Shown: positions 25,838 to 34,342 of the stretch, piece by piece
How the letters are laid out: each line of letters begins with the position of its first letter
How positions within the stretch are numbered: the first letter of the stretch is position 1
Assembly (NCBI GenBank): GCA_964647255.1
Contig: CAZYGI010000007.1
Coordinates: 1-64,000, forward strand
Length of the DNA: 64,000 nucleotides
From: CAWJEL01 sp964647255
Lineage (GTDB): Bacteria; Chloroflexota; Anaerolineae; CG2-30-64-16
Direction of reading: 5' to 3'
The notes under the pieces: model-generated
Databases searched by the model: none
The model's input: only the letters and a program-made list of their open reading frames with translations
Told to the model about the DNA's origin: nothing
Made by a program: the position numbers and the translations under genes

Positions 25838-27304
25838 ATGCGTGGCTGGCTGAGTGCGTTTTTTACCATCCTGGCGATGATCTTGCTGGCCGGCTGTGGC
25901 GCGCCGGCGTCATCGGGCGCGGGGCCGACGCCCACGCCGGTGCTGCTGCCTGCAGTCGACGCCGCCGTGGCGCCGACTGCAGGGCCAACCGTTGCGCAGG
26001 CCACTTCAACCGACGCAACGCCACCAGCGACGGCCGGGCTGACGGCGACACCCATCCCGACCGCCCCGCCTGCGGCCACCGCTGCACCGCGCCTGCTGGC
26101 AATCGGCCTGCGGACCACCACGACCCTGCGTGGCGGCCCCGGCCTGAGTCAGGCGGTTGTTGCTCAGCGCCGCGGCTCGGAGACGCTCTGGGCAGAGGGG
26201 CGCAGCGCGGACGGAAAATGGCTCTGGACGAGCTACGGTGACGCGGGGGAGCACGGCTGGCTCGCCCTGGGGGATGCCAAAGTGTTCGGGGATGTCGCCA
26301 CCCTGCCGGTCGTGACCGCCACTGTGGCCGCGCCGACGCCCTCCGCCCAGGCCGCCGCTCCGGCAGCGCCTCGGCTCACAGGCAAAATCGCCCTCCAAAC
26401 GGCTTCCGGCGGCGACATCTACCTGGTCAACGCGGACGGCACGAGTCTGCGCCGCGTGGCCGACGGCCTCGATCCAGCGCTCTCGCCCGACGGGACGCGG
26501 CTCGCCTATGCGCGCTGGCGCGAGCCCGAGGGCGTCTATGTCGTGGATCTGCGGACAGGTGTGGAATCCCAGATCGTGACGGCCAGTAAGCCGCGCAGCC
26601 CCACCTGGAGCCCTGATGGCAGCAAGCTCGCCTTCACGCACGTGGTGAAATTCGTGGACTGCCGCCAGACACCTTTCGGCTGTTACACCGACGAGCAGTT
26701 GCGCAGCATGTTCGGCGGCCAGGACTGCGTTGAGACGCCGAACGGGCGAATCTGCATCAGCGATTTTTCGCAAATCCAGATTCAGCACGTCGGCCTCGTC
26801 CGCGTGAACGCGGATGGCGGGGGCTGGCAGGATTTATCGGGCCAAACCGATGCCCAGGCGCTCGCCTGGCATCCGGGGCGCGACGAGCTGCTGTTTCGCA
26901 CCGGCAGCGGGCTGCAACTGACCGCGCCGGATGCCGCGCCGTGGCAGTTGGTCGCCGATGGCACGCTCGGCAGCCCCGCCTGGTCGCCGGACGGCCAGCG
27001 GATCGCGGTTCAGAAGCGGATGCACGACCACAGCGATATCTTCATCCTGAATGCCAACGGTCAGGTGGCGCAGCGCCTCACTGCGCCGCCGGATGACGGG
27101 GCCAGGGCGCCGAACAATGTTGCACCGGCCTGGGCGCCCGACGGCAAATCGCTGCTCTTCTTCAGCGACCGGGACGGCGCGTGGCGGCTTTACCGGATGA
27201 ACGTCAACGGCTCCGGGCAGGCGCTGTTCCTGCCGAACACGTTGAAGGGGCTCACCTTCCGCTACGACTTCGCCGCCGAACGGATGGTGAGTTGGGGGAA
27301 ATAG
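25838..27304 (+). CDS. Lipoprotein with SH3-like and TolB-type beta-propeller regions
   Basis: 488 residues. Lipoprotein signal peptide ending in LLAGC, a Thr/Pro/Ala-rich linker of about 65 residues, an SH3-like segment (LGLRTTTTLRGGPGLSQAVVAQR in part; WLALGDAKVFG), then TolB/WD40-like (PD40) repeats with ALSPDGTRLAYAR, PTWSPDGSKLAFTH, PAWSPDGQRIAVQKR and PAWAPDGKSLLFFSDRDG. Probably membrane-anchored outside the cytoplasm, with a protein-binding role. It lies 51 bp after the exporter permease and ends at a strong terminator, so it may be the last gene of that operon. Confidence 0.82.
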   Translation: MRGWLSAFFTILAMILLAGCGAPASSGAGPTPTPVLLPAVDAAVAPTAGPTVAQATSTDATPPATAGLTATPIPTAPPAATAAPRLLAIGLRTTTTLRGGPGLSQAVVAQRRGSETLWAEGRSADGKWLWTSYGDAGEHGWLALGDAKVFGDVATLPVVTATVAAPTPSAQAAAPAAPRLTGKIALQTASGGDIYLVNADGTSLRRVADGLDPALSPDGTRLAYARWREPEGVYVVDLRTGVESQIVTASKPRSPTWSPDGSKLAFTHVVKFVDCRQTPFGCYTDEQLRSMFGGQDCVETPNGRICISDFSQIQIQHVGLVRVNADGGGWQDLSGQTDAQALAWHPGRDELLFRTGSGLQLTAPDAAPWQLVADGTLGSPAWSPDGQRIAVQKRMHDHSDIFILNANGQVAQRLTAPPDDGARAPNNVAPAWAPDGKSLLFFSDRDGAWRLYRMNVNGSGQALFLPNTLKGLTFRYDFAAERMVSWGK

Positions 27305-27332
27305 GCAGGGCCAGCCGGCGGATCAGACCGGG

Positions 27333-27369
27333 GCGCCGTGGGTGAATTGATCGCCCACGGCGCTTTTTT
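27333..27369 (+). terminator. Rho-independent terminator
   Basis: GCGCCGTGGG (27333-27342) paired with CCCACGGCGC (27354-27363), followed by TTTTTT (27364-27369). Confidence 0.93.
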
Positions 27370-27382
27370 GCATCTCAAGCGC

Positions 27383-29632
27383 TCACCACGGCAAGACCGG
27401 ATTGAAGACAACCACATCTCCCGCGCCGACGGCCCGTCCTGCGCCATTGCACCACACGGACTGCGCCACCGTGCCGTCCCCATTCTCCGCGGCCACGATG
27501 CTTTGGGCCGGGAGATCCGCGATGCGATAGTTCGCCGTGAGGACGCCGGCCCGCCGCAGCACCAATTGAAACGTCGCGGGGACCGCGCTGCCCGACCGCA
27601 GCATCGCGCTCCAGGTGATGACGTACGTGTCAGCGTCGGCCGAGTGGGCAACCACCTGCCCGCCCAGGTCGGGACGCCAATCGGCCGCCAGCACGTAGAG
27701 CGCATTGTTCGGCTCGGTGGCGGCCGGTGGGCAATCCGTCGGCGCGGCGCCAGGCGGCGCGCTGCCGAACGTCACCAGGCCGTTGTCGGACACCCAGAGT
27801 GAGCTGAAGTTGCCGCCGTAGAACGTCACGCGAAAAGGCAGGCTGAGCTGAAGCGACGTGTCGTTGGTCAGGTTCAGCCGCTCGCGGTTGAAGGCGCCCG
27901 CGCCGAAGGGATCGCGCCAGCCATCGCCGAGCGAGGTCGAACGGATATCCGGGACGTAGGTCCGGTGCAAACCATCCCGAATTCTCAGCTCCACCGGGAT
28001 ATCAAAACTCGCCAACCCCACTGGCAGCAGGGGCTGGACCCGCACGCTGCCCAAATAATCGCCGGGCGGCAACGCGCCGCGCTCAACCCGGAGGCCAAGG
28101 ATGCCGGGGGCGCTGTAATTTGCCGTGCCGGCGCCGGGATTCAGGCTCAGCCATCCCGCGCCTTGCGTGATGCTGGCCTGCCACCAGACCGATTGCCCGC
28201 TGGGATTCTCTAGCACGATCTGCCGGGTGCGCGCGATCGTGGCATCGCCCAGGAGGAAGACCTGCGAGTCGGCCACGCGCGCCAGCGCCGGCGGATAGGC
28301 CCATCGGACGGCTTTGCCCACATTGAGCCGGCCATCGCCGAAATAGTTGTTTCGCCCGCCAGTGTAGCTGAGCGGCTGACCGGTCAGCGGATTGCTCCCT
28401 ACCTCATCGGCCGTGTCCTTCAGGATGCCGGCGACCTCGCTGTAGCTCGCCGCGGGTTTTAGCGTCCACACCAGCGCCGCCGCCGCCGAAACCAGGGGCG
28501 TCGCCATCGAAGTGCCGTATTTGGTGCCGTAGGCGCTGCCGGGCAGCGTGCTGAGGATTTGATCCGCCGACACACCGCCCGGCGCGGCGATGCCCACGTA
28601 AGACTTATAGTTCGAGTAAGTGGCCCACCGGTCGAAATGGTCACTGGAAGCCACCGCCAGCACGCCAGGATAGCCTGCCGGGTAGAAGTCGGGGTTGGCG
28701 CCGGAACAGGCTGAGCCGCCCTGCGCGCAATTTCCTATCGCCGCGACCACCAACACCCCGACCGGCTGCCGGGCCTGGGCGTAGTTGACGGCGTCCAACA
28801 TGTCTTGGCTCCAAGCCGACCCACCCAGGCTGACGTTGATGATCTGCGCGCCCGCGTCGGCCGCACGCCGGATCGCAGAGGCGATATTGGCGTAACTGCC
28901 GCCTCCGCTGCTGTCAAGCACCTTCAGCGGCAGGAGCTTGACCTGTGGGGCCAGCCCGGCCACGCCCAGCCCGTTGTTCATCGCTGCGGCCAGAATGCCG
29001 GCCACATGCGTGCCGTGGCCGTAGTCGTCACTCGGGTCGCTGTCGTTGTTCACGTAATCCCAGCCCGGCAGCAGGCGGCCGGCGAATTCGGGATGGCCCC
29101 GGTCAACGCCCGAATCCACCAGCGCCACCGTGATGGTTGAGCTGCCCAGGGTCAGCCCCCAGGCGGCAGGCGCGGCGATCCGGCGCATATTCCACTGCTC
29201 GCCGAAAGATGGATCGGTCGGATAGATAGGCGCCGCGCCCGCCCCGCCGGCCGCCAGCGCAAGGTAGTTCGGCTCGGCGTAGGCGACCCACGACAGACGG
29301 CGCAAGCGATCAACCTCGACCATCTCACTGCCGGCGGGGACGGCGAGGACGGCTGTGCCGTATTCAGGCTGCGCTGCTACCACCCGCAGCCCCGTCGCCG
29401 ATGCGAGCTTCGCCGCGGCGGCCTGCCATTCCGGCGCGCTGCGATCCTCCGTCAAGGTTTCGGAACGCCGGTTGGCCGGGATGATGCTGCCATCAGGCGC
29501 CCAACCGATGAGCACTTCACCGGGCACATACGCGGCCTGGGGCGCGTTTTGCGCCTGCACGGGGTGGAGGGATAGGCTGTTCAGAACCAGCGCAGCGCAA
29601 AGCGCCATGAACAGGAACCGAAAAAGGCGCAT
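27383..29632 (-). CDS. Secreted subtilisin-like serine protease (S8)
   Basis: 749 residues. Signal peptide at residues 1-28 (MRLFRFLFMALCAALVLNSL, cleavage near VQAQ). A propeptide-like segment precedes the catalytic domain: Asp173 (ALVDSGVDRGHPEF), His206 (YGHGTHVAGI), oxyanion Asn301 (AAIGNCAQGG) and Ser375 (GTSMATPLVSAAAAL), all present. Further on are a beta-sandwich region with CARDB-like spacing (about 460-560) and a C-terminal NIDO-like domain (SLPFRVTFYGGNFSSLWVS in part; NGLVTFGSAP; VLAADWRPDL). Extracellular protease, probably nutrient scavenging. GAGGAG precedes the start. Confidence 0.92.
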   Translation of the reverse strand: MRLFRFLFMALCAALVLNSLSLHPVQAQNAPQAAYVPGEVLIGWAPDGSIIPANRRSETLTEDRSAPEWQAAAAKLASATGLRVVAAQPEYGTAVLAVPAGSEMVEVDRLRRLSWVAYAEPNYLALAAGGAGAAPIYPTDPSFGEQWNMRRIAAPAAWGLTLGSSTITVALVDSGVDRGHPEFAGRLLPGWDYVNNDSDPSDDYGHGTHVAGILAAAMNNGLGVAGLAPQVKLLPLKVLDSSGGGSYANIASAIRRAADAGAQIINVSLGGSAWSQDMLDAVNYAQARQPVGVLVVAAIGNCAQGGSACSGANPDFYPAGYPGVLAVASSDHFDRWATYSNYKSYVGIAAPGGVSADQILSTLPGSAYGTKYGTSMATPLVSAAAALVWTLKPAASYSEVAGILKDTADEVGSNPLTGQPLSYTGGRNNYFGDGRLNVGKAVRWAYPPALARVADSQVFLLGDATIARTRQIVLENPSGQSVWWQASITQGAGWLSLNPGAGTANYSAPGILGLRVERGALPPGDYLGSVRVQPLLPVGLASFDIPVELRIRDGLHRTYVPDIRSTSLGDGWRDPFGAGAFNRERLNLTNDTSLQLSLPFRVTFYGGNFSSLWVSDNGLVTFGSAPPGAAPTDCPPAATEPNNALYVLAADWRPDLGGQVVAHSADADTYVITWSAMLRSGSAVPATFQLVLRRAGVLTANYRIADLPAQSIVAAENGDGTVAQSVWCNGAGRAVGAGDVVVFNPVLPW

Positions 29633-29663
29633 CTCGAGCTCGCTCCTCGTTCAACTGCTATCC

Positions 29664-29698
29664 AGACAAACAGCCGCATGCGGACGGCACGCGGCTGT
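29664..29698 (-). terminator. Weak terminator-like hairpin after clpC
   Basis: ACAGCCGC (29670-29677) paired with GCGGCTGT (29691-29698); on the minus strand it is followed only by TTTGTC. Confidence 0.4.
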
Positions 29699-29762
29699 TG
29701 TTCAACTCACCTGACTCGAATCTCGCGTTCCCAAGATGGAACGCACCGGGCGCAGCGAAAGG

Positions 29763-32243
29763 CTACGCCAGGATCGGGTCGGTCAACTCGGCGAGCGGCT
29801 GAGTCACCGGCACAACCGAGAGCTTAATCCCGCCGTCGTCGTCAAGCTCCACGCGCACGGTGTCGCCTTGCTTGATCCGCTGGCTCAGAAGCTCCTCGCT
29901 CAGCCGATCCTCGATCTTATCCTGGATCACCCGGCGCAAAGGCCGGGCGCCGTACTCGGAATCATACCCCGCCTCAGCGATCATGCCCTTCACCGCGTCG
30001 CTCACTTCCAGCGTGATGGACTGCTCGCTGAGCTGTCCGCGCACCCGGTTCAGTTCCAGATCAACGATCCCCGTGATCTGCTCCTTGGTCAGGTTGCGGA
30101 ATACCATCACACCGTCCAGACGGTTCAGGAATTCGGGGCGGAAAGTCCGCTTCAACGCCTCGGTGACGCGGTCGCGCATCACCTGGTATTCGTCTTCCTG
30201 CCGCTGCTCCTCGTCGCGGGAGACCGCGAAGCCGAGCGCCGCGCCGTGCTTGATCAGGTTGGCGCCGACGTTGGAGGTCATGATCAAGATGGCGTTGCGG
30301 AAATCAATCCGCCGGCCTTTGGCATCGCTCAGATTGCCATCTTCCATGATCTGCAGCAGCATGTTGAAGACTTCGGGATGCGCTTTCTCGATTTCGTCCA
30401 ACAGCACGACGCAGTAGGGACGGCGGCGCACGGCCTCGCTGAGCTGGCCGCCCTCCTCATAGCCCACATAGCCTGGGGGCGCGCCCACCAGCCGGCTGAC
30501 ATTATGCCGCTCCATGAACTCGCTCATGTCAATCTTGATGAGCGCATCCTCGGAGCCGAACAGGAACTCGGCCAGGCTCTTCGCCAGAAGCGTCTTGCCG
30601 ACCCCGGTGGGACCCAGGAACATGAAGGTGCCGATCGGCCGCTTCGGGTCCTTCAGGCCGGTCCGGGCCCGACGCACGGCCCTGGAGATCGCCCGCACCG
30701 GCTCATCCTGGCCGACGACCCGCTTGTGGAGGTAGTCCTCCATCTCCAACAGGCGCGCGGTTTCCTCGCCCACCAGGCGGACCATCGGAATGCCGGTCCA
30801 CATGCCCACCACTTCGGCGATGTCCTGTTCGGTGACGACCGGCGGCGGCGCCAGTTCCTGCCAGCGCTCCCGCATCTCCTCCAGGCGGCGTTCTAGCTCG
30901 ATCTCGTGGTGGCGGAGGTCCATCGCATCATCGTAACGCTTGGCTTCGACGGCCTCCTCGCGCTGGCGCTGCGTGGATTTGAGCTCGCGGAAGGTCTCAC
31001 GCAGCGTCATGGCGTGCGGCGCCTTGTACATGCGCACCCGGCTGGAAGCCTCATCCATCAAGTCAATCGCTTTATCGGGCAGGAAACGATCGGGCACGTA
31101 GCGCGCAGACAGCCGCGCGGCCGCGTCCAGCGCGTCGTCGCCGATCTGCAACTGGTGATGCGTCTCGTAAGCTTTGCGCACCCCCTTGAGGATCTCGACG
31201 GTTTCCTCGATGGTGGGCTCCTCCACCAGCACGGGCTGGAAGCGGCGCTCGAGTGCGGCATCCCCTTCGATGTACTTTCGGTATTCATCCAGAGTCGTGG
31301 CACCGATGCACTGCAGCTCGCCGCGCGCCAACGCGGGCTTGAGCAGGTTGGCGGCGTCCATGCTGCTGCCGGCCGCGCCGGCACCCACCAGCATATGAAC
31401 TTCGTCAATGAAGAGGATCGCGTCGGAATTGGTGATCTCCTCAATGACCTTCTTGAGACGCTCCTCGAACTGGCCGCGGTACATGGTGCCGGCGACCAGC
31501 GAGCCGACATCCAGCATCAGGACACGCTTATCAATCAGCGTCTCCGGCACATCGCCGTTGACGATCCGCTGGGCGAGACCCTCGACGATGGCGGTTTTGC
31601 CCACGCCCGGCTCGCCGATCAAGGCGGGGTTGTTCTTCGTGCGCCGGCTGAGGATCTGGATGATGCGCTCGATCTCTTTTTCCCGGCCGATGACCGGGTC
31701 GAGCTTCCGGTTTTCGGCGCGCGCAGTCAGGTCAAAGCCGAGTTGATCGGTGAGCGGGGTTTTGCTCTCCTTCTTCTTAGCCGACTTCTCCTGCAACTGG
31801 GTTTCCAGGACGGTCTTGGTGATCTCCTGGCGCGCCTTCCCGAACGAGACGCCCAACTGCCGCAGCACCTCGGCGGCGATCCCTTCATCCTCCCGCAACA
31901 GGCCTAGCAGCAGATGCTCGGTGCCGATGTTCGGATGCCCCATCTCCCTGGCTTCTTCCACCGCGACCTCAAGCACACGCTTGGTGCGCGGGGTTAACGT
32001 GGGTTTGCCGAAAGGCGGCCGGGGGTTCCGGGGGGCGATCAGCTCGATCTGGCGATAGACTTCCGCGGCAGTGGCGCCGGCCTCACGCAGCACCTTGGCT
32101 GCGAGGCCGGTTTCCTCCTTGACCAGGCCCAGCAATAGGTGTTCTGTACCGACGTAGTTATGGTTCAGCCGCACGGCCTCTTCCTGGGCGATCTGTAACA
32201 CCTGCCGTGCCTGCTTGGTGAAGCGATCCAACTTGTCCGACAT
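29763..32243 (-). CDS. clpC: ATP-dependent Clp protease ATPase subunit ClpC
   Basis: AAA+ unfoldase of 826 residues that feeds ClpP and controls protein quality. Two N-terminal Clp repeats (NYVGTEHLLLGLVKEETG, NIGTEHLLLGLLREDEG), AAA1 with Walker A GEPGVGKTAIVEG, an M-domain coiled coil including a UVR-like segment (RYDDAMDLRHHEIELERRLE), and AAA2 with GPTGVGKTLLAKSLAEF. The ClpC class, rather than ClpB, follows from the short M-domain. The start at MSDKLDRF (32241-32243) is preferred over an ATG nine bases upstream because GGAGG would touch that ATG. No ctsR or mcsAB genes are adjacent. Confidence 0.95.
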   Translation of the reverse strand: MSDKLDRFTKQARQVLQIAQEEAVRLNHNYVGTEHLLLGLVKEETGLAAKVLREAGATAAEVYRQIELIAPRNPRPPFGKPTLTPRTKRVLEVAVEEAREMGHPNIGTEHLLLGLLREDEGIAAEVLRQLGVSFGKARQEITKTVLETQLQEKSAKKKESKTPLTDQLGFDLTARAENRKLDPVIGREKEIERIIQILSRRTKNNPALIGEPGVGKTAIVEGLAQRIVNGDVPETLIDKRVLMLDVGSLVAGTMYRGQFEERLKKVIEEITNSDAILFIDEVHMLVGAGAAGSSMDAANLLKPALARGELQCIGATTLDEYRKYIEGDAALERRFQPVLVEEPTIEETVEILKGVRKAYETHHQLQIGDDALDAAARLSARYVPDRFLPDKAIDLMDEASSRVRMYKAPHAMTLRETFRELKSTQRQREEAVEAKRYDDAMDLRHHEIELERRLEEMRERWQELAPPPVVTEQDIAEVVGMWTGIPMVRLVGEETARLLEMEDYLHKRVVGQDEPVRAISRAVRRARTGLKDPKRPIGTFMFLGPTGVGKTLLAKSLAEFLFGSEDALIKIDMSEFMERHNVSRLVGAPPGYVGYEEGGQLSEAVRRRPYCVVLLDEIEKAHPEVFNMLLQIMEDGNLSDAKGRRIDFRNAILIMTSNVGANLIKHGAALGFAVSRDEEQRQEDEYQVMRDRVTEALKRTFRPEFLNRLDGVMVFRNLTKEQITGIVDLELNRVRGQLSEQSITLEVSDAVKGMIAEAGYDSEYGARPLRRVIQDKIEDRLSEELLSQRIKQGDTVRVELDDDGGIKLSVVPVTQPLAELTDPILA

Positions 32244-32305
32244 GTCTTCCATCCTCCGGACACAACTAACTCTGATCCGTTTTGCTCCATTTCAGTGTCG
32301 AAACG

Positions 32306-32334
32306 ATTATAGCACATCTTGCGGTCAGTGTGGT
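32306..32334 (-). promoter_or_regulatory. Promoter of clpC
   Basis: Extended -10 TGCTATAAT (TATAAT at 32306-32311) on the minus strand; the -35 region is weak (ACCACA at the 17-bp spacing). No CIRCE or CtsR-type repeat is obvious. Confidence 0.6.
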
Positions 32335-32413
32335 AAGCGAGAATCCGCTGCGGGTGTGCTTCGCGTCAGGAACAACATCAAGCGAAGCCCGCAGCGCGCC
32401 CTGAAACACACGC

Positions 32414-32456
32414 AAACAAAAAGGGTGAAAGCCTGGTTTCCCTTGCTTTCACCCTT
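32414..32456 (-). terminator. Terminator of the S1-repeat gene
   Basis: AAGGGTGAAAGC (32421-32432) and its complement (32445-32456) form a 12-bp stem followed on the minus strand by TTTGTTTG. Confidence 0.85.
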
Positions 32457-32487
32457 GTTTAGCTGTGGACGTTCGACCCGCCGGTGG

Positions 32488-33735
32488 CTATTCTCCCTGT
32501 GCCTGCTTGAGCGCCGCGGCAAACTGACCGCTGCCGGGCTCATCGGCGGCGGTCTGCGCCGCAGCGGAGGTCTCATCACGCCAGTCCACTTCCACGTAGG
32601 CGTCATCGCTGGCCCGGCGGAGGCTCAAGCCCACGCGGCGATTCTCTGGATCAATTTTGATGATTCGCACCTGCACCTGGTCGCCCTCCTGGACGATCTC
32701 CTTCGGGTGCTGGATGCGGTAATCGGCCATCTCGGAAATGTGAATCAACCCCTCGATGGCGCTGTCAATCTTGGCAAAGGCGCCAAACGCCGTCAGCCGG
32801 GTGATCGTCGCCGGGACCACCTGGCCCACCGAATACTGCTGGTCAACCATACTCCACGGCTCAGGCGCCAGCCGGCGCAGGCTCAAACCGATCCGCTTCT
32901 TGTCCGGGTCTACGTTCATCACATAGACTTCGACCGTCTGACCGACCTTCAGCACCTCACTGGGATGGCCCACGCGATGCCAGGCGAGCTCGGAGAGGTG
33001 GATCAAGCCGTCCGCGCCGCCCAGGTCCACAAAGGCGCCGAAGTCAGCGATGCTGGTGACGGTGCCCTTCAGCACGTCCCCGCGCTGAAGACTGGTCAGC
33101 AGCTTGTCCTTCTGGCCCTTGCGCACATCACGCATGGCGATGCGCTCGGACAAGATCAGCCGGTTGCGTTCCCGATCCAGCTCGACGACCTTGAGTTGCA
33201 GCGTCTGGCCGATCATCTTAGCCCAACGCTGTTCTGCGTCGGCATCGGATTCTTGCGGCTGACCCTGCCACCGGGTAGTGAGCTGCGACGCCGGGACAAA
33301 GCCCCGCACGCGGCCCACGCGGACGATCACGCCGCCGCGATTGAAGCCGGTCACCACGCCTTCGAAAACATCTTGCGACTGGAGCAGATCCTCGGCCTGG
33401 TGCCAATCCTGATCCTGCTGGGCGCGGGAGAGGGAAATCACCACGTTGCCGTCGCGATCTTCAGGCTGCACCACCACCGCCGAAATGGGGTCGCCGGGCC
33501 GGAGCGCGGCGATGAAGTCTTTGTCCAGCCGTTCGAATTCTCGTGGATCTACGACAGCATCAGCTTTATAACGAATGTCAACGAGGATTTGGGTGGGACT
33601 GACGCTGACAATATTGCCTTCGACAGAATCACCGCTGCGCAGTTTCGGGAAATCGAAGGCATCCAGAGGCAATGAGTCCATGAAGTTGGTCTCGGTCGCA
33701 GCTTGGGCGAACTGCGACTCCTTCTGTTTGTTCAT
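32488..33735 (-). CDS. rpsA: S1 RNA-binding repeat protein (30S ribosomal protein S1-like)
   Basis: 415 residues with four S1/OB repeats: SGDSVEGNIVSVSPTQILVDI, DVFEGVVTGFNRGGVIVRV, GDVLKGTVTSIADFGAFVDL and GQVVPATITRLTAFGAFAKI. The third and fourth end with IGLSLRRL/VGLSLRRA. Four repeats is the pattern of S1 homologues outside Proteobacteria; it binds mRNA and may act at the 30S subunit. An acidic/Ala-Gln tail follows. The ATG is preceded by a GGAGGGGGGAG purine run and a good promoter. Confidence 0.87.
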   Translation of the reverse strand: MNKQKESQFAQAATETNFMDSLPLDAFDFPKLRSGDSVEGNIVSVSPTQILVDIRYKADAVVDPREFERLDKDFIAALRPGDPISAVVVQPEDRDGNVVISLSRAQQDQDWHQAEDLLQSQDVFEGVVTGFNRGGVIVRVGRVRGFVPASQLTTRWQGQPQESDADAEQRWAKMIGQTLQLKVVELDRERNRLILSERIAMRDVRKGQKDKLLTSLQRGDVLKGTVTSIADFGAFVDLGGADGLIHLSELAWHRVGHPSEVLKVGQTVEVYVMNVDPDKKRIGLSLRRLAPEPWSMVDQQYSVGQVVPATITRLTAFGAFAKIDSAIEGLIHISEMADYRIQHPKEIVQEGDQVQVRIIKIDPENRRVGLSLRRASDDAYVEVDWRDETSAAAQTAADEPGSGQFAAALKQAQGE

Positions 33736-33771
33736 TCGGATGAGTGCTCCCCCCCTCCAAGAATGCTTGCG

Positions 33772-33800
33772 ATTATACAGAAGGTCTAGTCAAATGGCAA
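33772..33800 (-). promoter_or_regulatory. Promoter of the S1-repeat gene
   Basis: Minus-strand -10 TATAAT (33772-33777), 17-bp spacer, -35 TTGCCA (33795-33800). Confidence 0.75.
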
Positions 33801-33867
33801 GTCACGCGGCGGAAGGTCAGATGATGTAGAAACGCTGCGCGCAACGCCTCTGCGCGGGGCAAATAGC

Positions 33868-34251
33868 TCAATTTCGCGGCAAGTAGGCGATCATTTCGAT
33901 CTCGACCTGACCGGCCTTGGGCAACGCGGCGACCTGCACGGTGGAACGAGCCGGCAGGCTGCCGGTGAAGCGCCGACCGTAGATCGCGTTGACCGTCGCG
34001 AAGTCGGCCATGTTGGTCAGGAAGATCGTCGTCTTCACCACATCGGCAAAGGTCGCGCCGGCCGCAGCAAGCACCGCGGCCAGATTATCCAACACCTGTT
34101 CGGCCTGCGCTTCCACGCCCTCGCGCAGGAGCCCCGTCGCCGGGTCGAGACCGGTCTGACCGGAGCAGAAGAGGAAGTCGCCGGCACGCACGGCCTGGCT
34201 GTACGGCCCCAGCGCCGCCGGTGCGGCGGGGGAAGTGATCGTTTCACGCAT
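33868..34251 (-). CDS. ridA: RidA-family enamine/imine deaminase
   Basis: 127-residue trimeric RidA/YjgF protein that hydrolyses reactive enamine and imine intermediates of PLP enzymes such as threonine dehydratase. Hallmarks: ALGPYSQAVRAGDFLFCSGQTG, the active-site arginine in SLPARSTVQVAALPK, and VEIEMIAYLP at the C-terminus. Lies 90 bp downstream of leuS on the same strand, separated by a heptamer array. Fits the amino-acid-rich neighbourhood. Confidence 0.94.
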   Translation of the reverse strand: MRETITSPAAPAALGPYSQAVRAGDFLFCSGQTGLDPATGLLREGVEAQAEQVLDNLAAVLAAAGATFADVVKTTIFLTNMADFATVNAIYGRRFTGSLPARSTVQVAALPKAGQVEIEMIAYLPRN

Positions 34252-34273
34252 TCTCAGACTCCTGTTGGGGCAG

Positions 34274-34342
34274 GACGATGGACCGGCGACGGACGACGGC
34301 CGATAGACGACACACTATCGGCCATCGTCTATCGGCCATTAT
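34274..34342. repeat. Heptamer arrays at the 3' end of leuS
   Basis: GACGATG, GACCGGC, GACGGAC, GACGGCC, GATAGAC, then opposed units CTATCGG, CCATCGT, CTATCGG, CCATTAT ending at 34342, the edge of the leuS stop codon (TGA, complement of 34342-34344). CCGATAG and CTATCGG units can pair. Confidence 0.78.

Noticed and set aside
29763..32243. ClpB disaggregase
   Set aside because: The M-domain is short and UVR-like, and total length is 826 residues, as in ClpC.
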